Assembly: GCF_002952215.1 (NCBI RefSeq)
Contig: NZ_CP022600.1
Location: forward strand, 3,162,001-3,226,000
Origin: Porphyrobacter sp. HT-58-2
GTDB taxonomy: Bacteria > Pseudomonadota > Alphaproteobacteria > Sphingomonadales > Sphingomonadaceae
Reading direction: 5' to 3'
DNA: 64,000 nucleotides
Shown: positions 1 through 8,663 of the stretch, in pieces
How the letters are laid out: each line of letters opens with the position of its first letter
Numbering within the stretch: position 1 is the stretch's first letter
Notes under the pieces: model-generated
Told to the model about the DNA's origin: nothing
Databases searched by the model: none
What the model saw: the letters and a program-made list of their open reading frames with translations, nothing else
Made by a program: the position numbers and the translations under genes

Positions 1-307
1 GGAGGCGTGGTTCACCTTCTGGATCGAGGCGGTGTGGGGCAAGCGGCGGATCATGGAGGTCTATCTCAACGTCGCGGAAACCGGGATCGGCACCTATGGC
101 GCCGAGGCCGGAGCGCAGCGTTACTTCGGTCATTCCGCCGCGCGGCTTTCCGCGGATGAGGCAAGCCGGATGGCTGCTGCCCTGCCCAGCCCCAAGAAAC
201 GCTCGGTCAAGAACCCCGGCGGCTGGCTGCTGCGCCATGGCAACCGGATCGAACAGCGGATCGGCATCGTCAGGCGTGACGCGCTCGACGCTTGCGTCTA
301 CAACTGA
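1..307 (+). CDS. mtgA: Monofunctional peptidoglycan transglycosylase, C-terminal part
   Basis: Only the last ~101 codons are present; the reading frame is already open at base 2. The visible protein has the C-terminal signature of the GT51 transglycosylase fold: RRIMEVYLNVAETGIGTYG, then AEAGAQRYFG and the DEASRMAAALPSPKKRS segment. GT51 enzymes polymerise lipid II into glycan strands at the outer face of the inner membrane. The protein ends soon after the transferase domain with no transpeptidase domain, which fits monofunctional MtgA rather than a bifunctional PBP1. The next gene starts 7 bases after the stop codon. Confidence 0.85.
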   Translation, partial: EAWFTFWIEAVWGKRRIMEVYLNVAETGIGTYGAEAGAQRYFGHSAARLSADEASRMAAALPSPKKRSVKNPGGWLLRHGNRIEQRIGIVRRDALDACVYN

Positions 308-314
308 CCGCAAG

Positions 315-1250
315 ATGCACGCGCACGCCCATCATCACCATCACGGCCATGACCATCATGGCCACGCGCACGGGCATCACCACCACGCGCCTGCCGACTT
401 CGGCAATGCCTTCCTGATCGGGATCGGGCTCAACGCTGGCTTCGTCATCGTCGAGGCGGCGGCGGGGTTCCATTTTGGTTCGATGGCGCTGGTGGCCGAT
501 GCCGGGCACAACCTGTCCGATGTGCTGGCGCTGGTGCTGGCATGGGGGGCAAGCATCGCCGCCAAGCGTCCGCCGCAGGGGCGCTTCACCTATGGCTACA
601 AGAGCTCCACGATCCTCGCCGCGCTCGCCAATGCCTTGCTGCTGGCGGTGGCGATCGGGGCGATCCTGTTCGAGACCCTGCACCGGATGATGGCCCTTGC
701 CGAACCGCAGCCGACGGCAATGATGATTGTCGCCGGGATCGGCATCGGGATCAATGCGTTGACAGCCATGCTGTTTCTGAAAGGCCAGAGCGACATCAAC
801 ATCCGCGGTGCCTATCTGCACATGGTCGCCGATGCGCTGGTATCGCTCGGCGTGGTCGTGGCGGGAGCCGCGATCCTGCTGTCGGGCCTGTGGTGGATCG
901 ATCCGCTGGTCAGCCTCGTGATCGTCGCGGTGATCGCATGGGGAACATGGGGCCTTGCGCGCGACAGTCTGATGATGGGCCTGCTTGCCACCCCGCCGGG
1001 GATCGACCTGGCCGAGGTCAGAGCGCATCTCGCCAGCTTTGACGGGGTGAGCGCCGTCCATGATCTGCACATCTGGCCGATGTCCACCACGGAAACCGCG
1101 CTGACCGCGCATCTCGTCATGCCCGACCGCCTTGCACCCGACAGCTTTCTGCGCGATGTCGCCGCCTCGCTGGAGGAACGCTTCGGGGTGGGCCATGCGA
1201 CGCTCCAGATTGAAAGCGGCGAGAACCCCTGCGGAAAGGGGTGCAGCTGA
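315..1250 (+). CDS. Cation diffusion facilitator metal efflux transporter with His-rich N-terminus
   Basis: 311-residue cation diffusion facilitator (CDF), a proton antiporter that exports Zn(II), Cd(II), Co(II) or similar ions across the inner membrane. The first ~24 residues are almost entirely His, with a few Gly, Ala and Asp, a probable metal-sensing tail. Six hydrophobic segments follow. The metal-site pairs are visible as H65-x3-D69 (in VADAGHNLSD) and H169-x3-D173 (in HMVADALVSLG), which favours a Zn/Cd-type site. A cytoplasmic C-terminal domain ends in a Cys-containing tail. The ATG at 315 was chosen because it begins the His-rich tail; longer in-frame starts lie inside mtgA. Its stop codon overlaps the next start (TGATG), so it is probably cotranslated with the sigma factor. 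Confidence 0.9.
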   Translation: MHAHAHHHHHGHDHHGHAHGHHHHAPADFGNAFLIGIGLNAGFVIVEAAAGFHFGSMALVADAGHNLSDVLALVLAWGASIAAKRPPQGRFTYGYKSSTILAALANALLLAVAIGAILFETLHRMMALAEPQPTAMMIVAGIGIGINALTAMLFLKGQSDINIRGAYLHMVADALVSLGVVVAGAAILLSGLWWIDPLVSLVIVAVIAWGTWGLARDSLMMGLLATPPGIDLAEVRAHLASFDGVSAVHDLHIWPMSTTETALTAHLVMPDRLAPDSFLRDVAASLEERFGVGHATLQIESGENPCGKGCS

Positions 1251-1837
1251 TGGCCGCGCGCCCCCGCCCGACCCCGGATGAAGCCCGCGAGGCGCTGCGC
1301 GATGCGATGGCGCGGCTGGCGGCGGGCGACCAATCCGCGCTTGAGGAAATATACCGTGCCACGCGGGTGAAGCTGTTCGGCATTACCTTGCGTATCTTGG
1401 GCGACAGGAAGGAAGCCGAGGACGCCTTGCAGGACGTCTATGTCAATCTCTGGCAGCGGGCAGACCGCTATGACCCGACCCGCGCGAGCCCGATCGCGTG
1501 GCTGGCGGCGTTTGCCCGCAACCGCGCGATTGATCGGCTTCGCACCGGCAAGGTGCGCGCCGGAGCGGTCGGGATCGAGGAAGCCGCGCCGCTTCCCGAT
1601 GAAAGCCCGCTGGCCGATGCGCTGCTGGTCGATGCCGAACAGGCCGCCCAGATCCACAAGTGTATCGCCGGTCTCGATGAACGCACCCAGACCCATATCC
1701 GCGCGGCGTTCTTCGATGGCTATACCTATGCCCAGCTGGCCGAACAGGCCGATGTGCCGCTTGGCACCATGAAAAGCTGGATCCGCCGCGGGCTGCAGCG
1801 CCTGCGCGCCTGTCTCGAAGCGAGCGAGCAGTCATGA
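1250..1837 (+). CDS. ECF RNA polymerase sigma factor, SigK-like
   Basis: 195-residue ECF sigma factor. Region 2 (residues ~31-98) holds LEEIYRATRVKLFGITLRIL, a DALQDVYVNLW segment and NRAIDRLR. Region 4 (~136-190) holds GLDERTQTHIRAAFFDGYTY and PLGTMKSWIRRGLQRLR, the helix-turn-helix that reads the -35 element. The ATG at 1250 has an AAAGGGG ribosome site about 8 bases upstream; a GTG three codons earlier is less well placed. It overlaps the CDF stop upstream and the anti-sigma start downstream (ATGA). Pairing with an RskA-type anti-sigma factor and a fasciclin gene puts it in the SigK-like group. The inducing signal cannot be read from the sequence. Confidence 0.9.
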   Translation: MAARPRPTPDEAREALRDAMARLAAGDQSALEEIYRATRVKLFGITLRILGDRKEAEDALQDVYVNLWQRADRYDPTRASPIAWLAAFARNRAIDRLRTGKVRAGAVGIEEAAPLPDESPLADALLVDAEQAAQIHKCIAGLDERTQTHIRAAFFDGYTYAQLAEQADVPLGTMKSWIRRGLQRLRACLEASEQS

Positions 1838-2619
1838 GCGGCCCCGACCAGACCCCTGAGAACGACGTGACGCGCGACGATCCGATGATCGCCGCCGAAT
1901 GGGCGCTGGGCCTGCTGGAAGGCGAGGAATTGCTCGCCGCGCGCGGGAAATATGCGACCGATCCGGCCTTTGCTTGGCGCAAGGCATGGTGGGACAACTG
2001 GTTCGCCCCCTGGACCGACGAAATGGCCGGAGCGGCTGAACCGGGCGAACACGTGTGGGACAGCATTGCAGCACGCTTGGCCGAACAGCAGGCGGCGACG
2101 AGCGGCGAGGTTGATGGGAACGCGCCGGCGGCGAATGTCGTGGCTCTTCAGGCCAGGGTGCGGCGCTGGCAATGGGTTGCCGGGCTGTCTTCGCTGGCCG
2201 CAGCCGTGGCTTTTGCGCTGTTCCTTTCGTCCCCGCTCGGTTCTCCCGTTGCCCCGCCCGCGCAGATCGCCGCCGCCACTCAGCCGATGGTCGCCACGGT
2301 TCCGATCGGCGAGACCGGCCTCAGGCTCGACGTCACCTATATCCCCGAAAGCGAACAGATGCTGGTCGCGGCCATAGGTCTGACCGCTGACGGCGTGCAT
2401 GATCACGAGCTCTGGCTCGTTCCCGCAGACGGCACGCCGCTGCAATCGCTCGGCGTGGTCGAACCGGGGGCGGTGCGCAGCATGATCTTGCCCGATACCG
2501 TCACCGCCAAGCTGGGCGACGGGGCGGCGCTGGTGCTCACCCGCGAACCGATCGGCGGCAAGCCAGACGGGCAGGACGCTGGCCCGGTGGTCGCCAAGGG
2601 CGCTTTCACCCGCGTCTGA
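1834..2619 (+). CDS. RskA-type anti-sigma factor
   Basis: 261-residue inner-membrane protein that should hold the preceding ECF sigma factor inactive. The N-terminal ~110 residues are cytoplasmic, with a short helical segment (MIAAEWALGLLEGEELLAAR) typical of anti-sigma domains. One membrane helix lies around residues 113-133 (WVAGLSSLAAAVAFALFLSS). The rest is a periplasmic RskA-type domain containing a HDHELWLVPADG segment and a GAALVLTREPIGG segment. There is no HxxxCxxC zinc motif, so it is RskA-like rather than ChrR/RsrA-like. The start overlaps the sigma stop as ATGA, so dosage is translationally coupled. In mycobacteria RskA is cut by regulated intramembrane proteolysis; that this applies here is inference. 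Confidence 0.87.
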   Translation: MSGPDQTPENDVTRDDPMIAAEWALGLLEGEELLAARGKYATDPAFAWRKAWWDNWFAPWTDEMAGAAEPGEHVWDSIAARLAEQQAATSGEVDGNAPAANVVALQARVRRWQWVAGLSSLAAAVAFALFLSSPLGSPVAPPAQIAAATQPMVATVPIGETGLRLDVTYIPESEQMLVAAIGLTADGVHDHELWLVPADGTPLQSLGVVEPGAVRSMILPDTVTAKLGDGAALVLTREPIGGKPDGQDAGPVVAKGAFTRV

Positions 2620-2771
2620 TCCCGGACCCGGCGGGCGCTTCGTCGCAGCCCCGCGGCAACTCATCCATAACCCGCGCAGCCCGCGCATCCGCCGCAACAA
2701 GCGCGGCGTAGCTCCTGTTGCAAGCGGGAGGGGCTTGCACTCGTGATGAATGATCAACGGAGATCCCCCTG

Positions 2772-3326
2772 ATGACCCCCAAGACCACCCTCACCGCCGT
2801 TATTGCCGCCGCTCTGGCTGGCACCACCGGCCTTGTGGCCGTGCCTGCGCTGGCCGACAACCACATGGAAGCCAAGGCCGCCCCGAACATCGTCGAAACC
2901 GCGGTCAGCACCGGCACGCACAACACGCTGGTTGCCGCAGTCCAGGCTGCCGGTCTGGTTGACACGCTCGCCAGCCCCGGCCCCTTCACCATCTTTGCGC
3001 CGACTGATGCGGCCTTTGCCAAGCTCCCCGCCGGCACGGTCGAAACGCTGGTGAAGCCGGAGAACAAGGGCACGCTGACTGCGATCCTCACCTACCACGC
3101 CGTCGCGGGCAAGGTGACCGCGGGTGACCTGATCAAGCTGATCAACGCGAACGGCGGCAAGGCGACCATCACCACCGTGCAGGGCGGCACGCTGACCGCG
3201 ATGCTCGATGGCGGCAAGGTCGTGATCACCGATGCCAAGGGTGGCAAGACCACCGTGACGCAGGCCGACGTGATGACCTCGAACGGCGTGATCCACGTCA
3301 CCGACGGCGTGTTCCTGCCCGCCTGA
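2772..3326 (+). CDS. Secreted fasciclin (FAS1) domain protein
   Basis: 184 residues: a Sec signal peptide (residues ~1-28, ending AVPALA-DN), then one FAS1 domain. FAS1 hallmarks are [16 protein letters not shown], the [17 protein letters not shown] box near residue 75 and the closing [17 protein letters not shown]1 proteins are extracytoplasmic adhesion or surface proteins with no known catalytic activity. A GGAG ribosome site lies 9 bases before the ATG. It is separated from the anti-sigma gene by ~150 bases, so it probably has its own promoter, which by analogy with mycobacterial SigK and its MPT83/MPT70 targets could be driven by the sigma factor next door. Two hairpins downstream end the transcript. 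Confidence 0.9.
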   Translation: MTPKTTLTAVIAAALAGTTGLVAVPALADNHMEAKAAPNIVETAVSTGTHNTLVAAVQAAGLVDTLASPGPFTIFAPTDAAFAKLPAGTVETLVKPENKGTLTAILTYHAVAGKVTAGDLIKLINANGGKATITTVQGGTLTAMLDGGKVVITDAKGGKTTVTQADVMTSNGVIHVTDGVFLPA

Positions 3327-3341
3327 TAACCCTGACAAGCT

Positions 3342-3392
3342 AGCGCCGCGCCTTACTTCCCCCATCCCCTCCCACTAAGGGCGGCGCTTTCT
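3342..3392 (+). terminator. Hairpin downstream of fasciclin gene
   Basis: The arms AGCGCCGC plus CCTTA (3342-3355) pair with TAAGG plus GCGGCGCT (3376-3388), with one bulged base and a ~20-base pyrimidine-rich loop. TTTC follows. It may act as a first, weaker terminator in front of the one at 3397. Confidence 0.5.
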
Positions 3393-3396
3393 CCGA

Positions 3397-3440
3397 CCCC
3401 GTCCGGCCTTCCTCCAGGGCCGGGCGGGGTTTTGGTTTTG
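3397..3440 (+). terminator. Rho-independent terminator
   Basis: CCCCGTCCGGCC (3397-3408) pairs with GGCCGGGCGGGG (3418-3429), and TTTTGGTTTT follows directly. This is a strong intrinsic terminator that closes the fasciclin transcript before the repeat-framed DUF559 gene. Confidence 0.8.
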
Positions 3441-3460
3441 GGGCGCAGAGTGTTACATCC

Positions 3461-3518
3461 CTCCCCGTCCTGCAAGGATGGGGAGGTGGCAGACGCCGCC
3501 GGCGGCTGACGGAGGGGT
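3461..3518 (+). repeat. Palindromic repeat, copy A (forward)
   Basis: ~58-base element made of two hairpins: one with CTCCCC and GGGGAG arms, then one built on GCCGCCGGCGGC. It ends in GACGGAGGGGT, three bases before the DUF559 ATG, so its GGAGGGG also acts as the ribosome site of that gene. Close relatives lie at 3890-3946 (inverted) and 3973-4030 (same direction). Confidence 0.85.
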
Positions 3519-3520
3519 CA

Positions 3521-3886
3521 ATGCGCAAAGGCGATCACAACTACGCCCTCGCCCGGACCCAGCGAAAGGCGCCGTCACTGCCCGAGGGCCTGTTATGGCG
3601 AGAGCTGCGCGGGAAGGCAGGTGGGGTGAAGTTCCGCCGCCAACACCCCGTTGGGCGTTACGTGCTCGATTTCTACTGCGCGGCTGCCAAATGCGGCTTC
3701 GAGATCGACGGGATTGTGCACGAGATGCGCGATCGGCCCATGCGCGATGCGGCGCGGGACGAGTTTCTGACGCAGCAGGGAATCCAGGTTGATCGCATCC
3801 CGGCACGGGCAGTGCTGGATGATCCGGTGGGCGTTGCCGAGGGAATGGTGCGAATGTGCAGGGCGATCATCGAGGGGGAAAGATAG
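3521..3886 (+). CDS. DUF559 domain protein, Vsr/PD-(D/E)XK-like nuclease fold
   Basis: 121 residues forming a single DUF559 domain. This family belongs to the restriction-endonuclease-like fold and is related to the Vsr mismatch nuclease. Visible family motifs are SLPEGLLWRELRGK, GVKFRRQHPVGRYVLDFYC, the FEIDG acidic pair around residue 67, and a RDAARDEFLTQQGIQVDRI segment. The D of LDFYC and the E and D of FEIDG are the expected metal ligands. The substrate and role are unknown for the family. The gene is framed tightly: copy A of a palindromic repeat ends 2 bases before the ATG, and an inverted copy B starts 3 bases after the stop. A small mobile or repeat-associated unit is plausible; a housekeeping repair role cannot be excluded. 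Confidence 0.85.
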   Translation: MRKGDHNYALARTQRKAPSLPEGLLWRELRGKAGGVKFRRQHPVGRYVLDFYCAAAKCGFEIDGIVHEMRDRPMRDAARDEFLTQQGIQVDRIPARAVLDDPVGVAEGMVRMCRAIIEGER

Positions 3887-3889
3887 CCA

Positions 3890-3946
3890 ACCCCTCCGTC
3901 ACCGCTTTGCGGTGCCACCTCCCCATTCCGTTGGAACGGGGAGGGA
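3890..3946 (-). repeat. Palindromic repeat, copy B (inverted)
   Basis: Inverted relative of copy A. It starts ACCCCTCCGTC just after the DUF559 stop codon, has a central GCGGT stem, then GCCACCTCCCC and a closing hairpin ending GGAACGGGGAGGGA. The outer ends (ACGGAGGGGT and GGGGAGGTGGC) match copy A, while the loops differ, as in REP-type families where stems are conserved. Confidence 0.8.
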
Positions 3947-3972
3947 TTTTGTGAGCGAAATTTCTCCAAGGC

Positions 3973-4030
3973 TTCCCCGTCCTGCAAGGATGGGGAGGTG
4001 GCAGACGCCGCAGGCGGCCGACGGAGGGGT
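3973..4030 (+). repeat. Palindromic repeat, copy C (forward)
   Basis: Nearly identical to copy A (both read TCCTGCAAGGATGGGGAGG in the first hairpin) and in the same direction. It lies between the DUF559 unit and the 3' end of clpX, so copies B and C form an inverted pair. It may also serve as the 3' hairpin of the clpX transcript. Confidence 0.8.
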
Positions 4031-4050
4031 AGCTTCGTCAGAACGACAGC

Positions 4051-5313
<1,263 letters not shown>

Positions 5314-5452
5314 TCCTGTGTCCTCGAATCCGCAAGTGAGAGCGCCGGAACACCCCGGGCGGATTCGTCAAGTGTATCGCTCACCGCCAATGAATCAACA
5401 CATGGCGCGCGATTTGGTGGTGTTACCATGATGCCCTGGCCTGCGAAGTGGC

Positions 5453-5481
5453 GGAAAAGACAGCCGGTGCGCCCGGCTGTC
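5453..5481 (-). terminator. Rho-independent terminator of clpP
   Basis: On the minus strand GACAGCCGG pairs with CCGGCTGTC around a 5-base loop, followed by TTTTCC. It lies just past the clpP stop, between clpP and clpX. Confidence 0.8.
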
Positions 5482-5510
5482 CCGCTGCGGAGCAGGTGGA
5501 GAGGCAGGGC

Positions 5511-6215
5511 TTATTCAGGTGCGCCGCCCGAACCGTCTTCGCCGCCGGTTTCTTCGGTATCAGGCCGGGTCTCGAACACCTTGTCAACCAGACCGAAGGC
5601 CTTGGCTTCTTCGGCTTCGAGGAAGGTGTCGCGGTCCATCGCCTTTTCAATTTCATCAAGGCTGCGGCCGGTGAACTTCACGTAAAGGTCGTTCATGCGG
5701 CTGCGGATACGCAGAATCTCGCGCGCCTGAATCTCGATGTCAGAGGCCATCCCGCGCGCCCCGCCCGAAGGCTGGTGGATCATGATGCGGGCATTGGGGA
5801 GCGCGATGCGCATGCCCGGCTCACCCGCAGCGAGCAGGAAGCTGCCCATCGAAGCGGCCTGCCCGATGCACACCGTCGACACGCGCGGCTTGATGTATTG
5901 CATGGTGTCATAGATCGCGAGGCCCGCGGTCACCACGCCGCCCGGCGAGTTGATGTACATGGAGATCGGCTTGGAGGGGTTTTCGCTTTCAAGGAACAGC
6001 AGCTGGGCGACGATCAGGCTGGCCATGCCGTCTTCCACCTGTCCGGTCACGAACACGATGCGTTCACGCAGCAGGCGCGAGAAAATGTCGAAGCTGCGTT
6101 CGCCCCGGCTGGTCTGCTCGACCACCACCGGCACCAGCGCGCCAGTCAGTGGATCGCGGGTGAATTGCCCCTGAGTGCCGTAAGTTTCGCCCGCGTTCCC
6201 GAACAGATCGATCAT
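5511..6215 (-). CDS. clpP: ATP-dependent Clp protease proteolytic subunit ClpP
   Basis: 234 residues. Serine peptidase that forms the proteolytic barrel of ClpXP. The catalytic Ser lies in [14 protein letters not shown], the His in [14 protein letters not shown], and the Asp follows in the [10 protein letters not shown] region. [11 protein letters not shown] is the conserved strand/loop before the Ser. The start [13 protein letters not shown] at 6215 was chosen over an upstream in-frame start because family proteins begin near this point. The C-terminus carries an acidic, Gly-rich extension. The order tig, clpP, clpX along the minus strand is the usual bacterial one, here interrupted by an amidase and a lipoprotein gene. 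Confidence 0.96.
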   Translation of the reverse strand: MIDLFGNAGETYGTQGQFTRDPLTGALVPVVVEQTSRGERSFDIFSRLLRERIVFVTGQVEDGMASLIVAQLLFLESENPSKPISMYINSPGGVVTAGLAIYDTMQYIKPRVSTVCIGQAASMGSFLLAAGEPGMRIALPNARIMIHQPSGGARGMASDIEIQAREILRIRSRMNDLYVKFTGRSLDEIEKAMDRDTFLEAEEAKAFGLVDKVFETRPDTEETGGEDGSGGAPE

Positions 6216-6381
6216 GGTATTGCCCTTGCCCTTGCTGGTTTCGAATTGGCTATGTCGGAGGCAAGGGGGCAATTTCAAGGGCGTTTACCTTGTGCCTGTG
6301 AATTGCCTCTGGACGATAGCGCGGGGAGAGGGACGTTTTGCCCCTTGCAGCAGCGCGCAGGCGCGCGCAAACCTCCGGGTC

Positions 6382-7914
6382 ATGACCTATCGCACCCTCT
6401 CCCGCCCCGCCCTCGCCCTGATGCTTGCAACGTCGTCTGTCGCCGCTTTCGCGCAAACGTCAGAGACAATTGCCATCGCCGAGAAACCGCCGGCCGCGAT
6501 GGCGGATGCCGCGAGGCAGATCGAGCGAATCCGTAACCTCGACGATGCCGGGCCGATGCTGAATGCAGTGATCGCCTATGATCCCAATGCCGCCGCCATC
6601 GCCGTCACCATGACCGAGCGATTGCTGGCAGGTCGCACCGTGCTGGTGAAGGACAATATCGAAACCCGCGAGTTCCCGACCACCGCCGGAAGCCTCGCTC
6701 TGAAGGACAACATGACCGGCCGCGATGCGCCGATGATCGCCAATCTGCGGCGCAATGGCGGTGTGGTGCTGGGCAAGGCCAACCTGTCTGAATGGGCCAA
6801 TATCCGCTCCGACAATTCCACCAGTGGGTGGAGCGCGGTGGGCGGGCTGACGCGCAACCCTTACGCGATTGATCGCAACACTTGCGGTTCCTCCTCCGGC
6901 AGCGGCGCGGCGATTGCGGCGGGTTTTGCCTGGGCCGCGATCGGGACGGAGACCAATGGCTCGATCACCTGCCCGGCCAGCATCAACGGCATCGTCGGCT
7001 TCAAGCCCAGCGTCGGGATCGTCAGCCGCACCCATGTGGTGCCGATCTCCTCCACGCAGGACACCGCCGGGCCGATGACGAAGACGGTCTATGACGCCGC
7101 CTTGCTGCTGACCGCCATCGCGGGCGAGGATCCGGCCGATCCGGTGACGCTGACGGCAAAGCGGGTGGCCGATTACACACAGGACCTTGAGACTGCCTCG
7201 CTCAAGGGCGTGCGAATCGGGGTGATGCGCGATCAGGTGGGCAACCGCGATGATCTGACAGCGGTGTTCAATGCCGCGCTCGCCGACATGGAGCGCGCAG
7301 GCGCAGTGCTGGTCGACATCAGCTTCAAGCCGAATTCGCAGATGTATGGCGACAGCTTCACTGTGCTGATGTTCGAACTGCGCGAGGAGATGGGCAAGTA
7401 TCTCGCCTCGATCCCGGCTTTCAAGGACGGCAAGACGCCGCGCAGCCTCGCCGATCTGATCGAATTCAACACAGCCCATGCGGACGCGGAAATGCGCTGG
7501 TTCGGGCAGGAACTGTTCGAACAGGCCGAAGCCACCACCGACCGCGAGGCTTACGAAACGGCGCGCGAGAACGCGGTACGGATCGCGGGCGAGGAAACGC
7601 TCGACAAGCTGCTGGCCGACAACAATGTGCAGTTCCTCGTCGCCCCGACGCGCGGGCCTGCATGGGTCAGCGACCTTGTGAACGGCGACAATTTCAACGG
7701 CTCGGTCGGCTTCGGCAGCCCGTCAGCCATTGCAGGCTATCCGCATCTCACCGTGCCGATGGGCGCAATCGAGGGTCTGCCGGTGGGCATCAGCATCATG
7801 GGTGCCAAGTGGGACGATCACGCCGTGCTGAAGGCGGGCGCGGCCTACGAAAAAGCGCGGACAGCCGTGCTGCCCGCGCCGACATTCGAACGTTGGCAAC
7901 CGGCGGAGCGATAA
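6382..7914 (+). CDS. Secreted amidase-signature enzyme (GatA-like amidase)
   Basis: 510 residues with a Sec signal peptide (residues ~1-24, ending AAFA-QT), so probably periplasmic. It has the amidase-signature catalytic set: Lys in VLVKDNIE (near residue 90), the cis-Ser in GSSSGSGAA (near 170) and the nucleophile Ser in ETNGSITCPAS (near 194). Such enzymes hydrolyse amides, and occasionally esters; the substrate cannot be told. It is not the gatCAB subunit, because of the signal peptide and the lack of partners. The ATG at 6382 begins the signal peptide; upstream in-frame codons look non-coding. It is transcribed opposite to clpP and sits inside the tig-clpP-clpX neighbourhood. Confidence 0.88.
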   Translation: MTYRTLSRPALALMLATSSVAAFAQTSETIAIAEKPPAAMADAARQIERIRNLDDAGPMLNAVIAYDPNAAAIAVTMTERLLAGRTVLVKDNIETREFPTTAGSLALKDNMTGRDAPMIANLRRNGGVVLGKANLSEWANIRSDNSTSGWSAVGGLTRNPYAIDRNTCGSSSGSGAAIAAGFAWAAIGTETNGSITCPASINGIVGFKPSVGIVSRTHVVPISSTQDTAGPMTKTVYDAALLLTAIAGEDPADPVTLTAKRVADYTQDLETASLKGVRIGVMRDQVGNRDDLTAVFNAALADMERAGAVLVDISFKPNSQMYGDSFTVLMFELREEMGKYLASIPAFKDGKTPRSLADLIEFNTAHADAEMRWFGQELFEQAEATTDREAYETARENAVRIAGEETLDKLLADNNVQFLVAPTRGPAWVSDLVNGDNFNGSVGFGSPSAIAGYPHLTVPMGAIEGLPVGISIMGAKWDDHAVLKAGAAYEKARTAVLPAPTFERWQPAER

Positions 7915-7937
7915 GCTGCTCCGCCAGTGCTGCGTCT

Positions 7938-8534
7938 TCAGCCGCCCTCGTACAGGCGGAACTTTTCGTCTTGGTTGGTGAGCGCGCTCAACGTCGTGTA
8001 AAGCCGCGCGTCGGTGAGCCCATCGCTGGCGATGCGGCACACGGGCGTGCCGAACGCAATCTCCAAGCGAACCCAGGGAAAATCCTCCTCGATCGCGGTC
8101 TGTTTCGCATAGGCGCATTCGGGGTGCATGATGAGCCAGCCGCCATCGCTCTGCCGCGAGGCAAGCGCCAGCCCGTAGGCGTCGGAGGCCAAGCCATCTT
8201 CATCGCCGAACGACATCATGACGTAGGTGTCCGGAGGAATGCCTGCGCCCTTCAACGCACGCATGAAAAGCGGCGACTCGACCCCTTCTTGCGGGAGCGA
8301 AAGCATGTATCCGCTTGTCTTGGAATCATCCCTGACAATGCGGATGTCCATGCAATCGTTTCGCGACAGAGCGCAAATGCGCCCCGGGCCGGTCTTGAGC
8401 GGATGCGCCGTATTGAACAGGATTTCATTGGCGATGCCATCGTCCTCGCCGGTGAAGCAGCCCGTCAGCAGCAGGCTGGCAATGGCGATGACGCTGATAC
8501 CAAATTGCCGCCGATCAGTATGCATTCGCGCCAT
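7938..8534 (-). CDS. Hypothetical lipoprotein
   Basis: 198 residues, no family recognised. The N-terminus is a lipoprotein signal: a basic start, a hydrophobic core and the lipobox LLLTGC, with Cys near residue 26. The remaining ~170 residues have a mixed composition with several Cys (RICALSRNDC, HPECAY, TPVCRI), perhaps periplasmic disulfides. The 3' end converges with the amidase gene, leaving 23 bases between stops. It lies between tig and clpP on the same strand as both, but the tig terminator separates it from tig. Confidence 0.7.
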   Translation of the reverse strand: MARMHTDRRQFGISVIAIASLLLTGCFTGEDDGIANEILFNTAHPLKTGPGRICALSRNDCMDIRIVRDDSKTSGYMLSLPQEGVESPLFMRALKGAGIPPDTYVMMSFGDEDGLASDAYGLALASRQSDGGWLIMHPECAYAKQTAIEEDFPWVRLEIAFGTPVCRIASDGLTDARLYTTLSALTNQDEKFRLYEGG

Positions 8535-8599
8535 GACTTCCCTCTCTGAGATGCGCCAACCGCCACCGACTGGTCTGTCACGGCCGGAAAGACAATCGG

Positions 8600-8635
8600 A
8601 AAACGGAAAGGGCGGCGCATCGCTGCACCGCCCTT
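8600..8635 (-). terminator. Rho-independent terminator of tig
   Basis: On the minus strand AAGGGCGG pairs with CCGCCCTT around a 12-base loop, followed by TCCGTTTTCC. It lies ~30 bases past the tig stop codon. Confidence 0.75.
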
Positions 8636-8663
8636 CTGCTGGTTGTCTTGTCTGATCGGCAAC

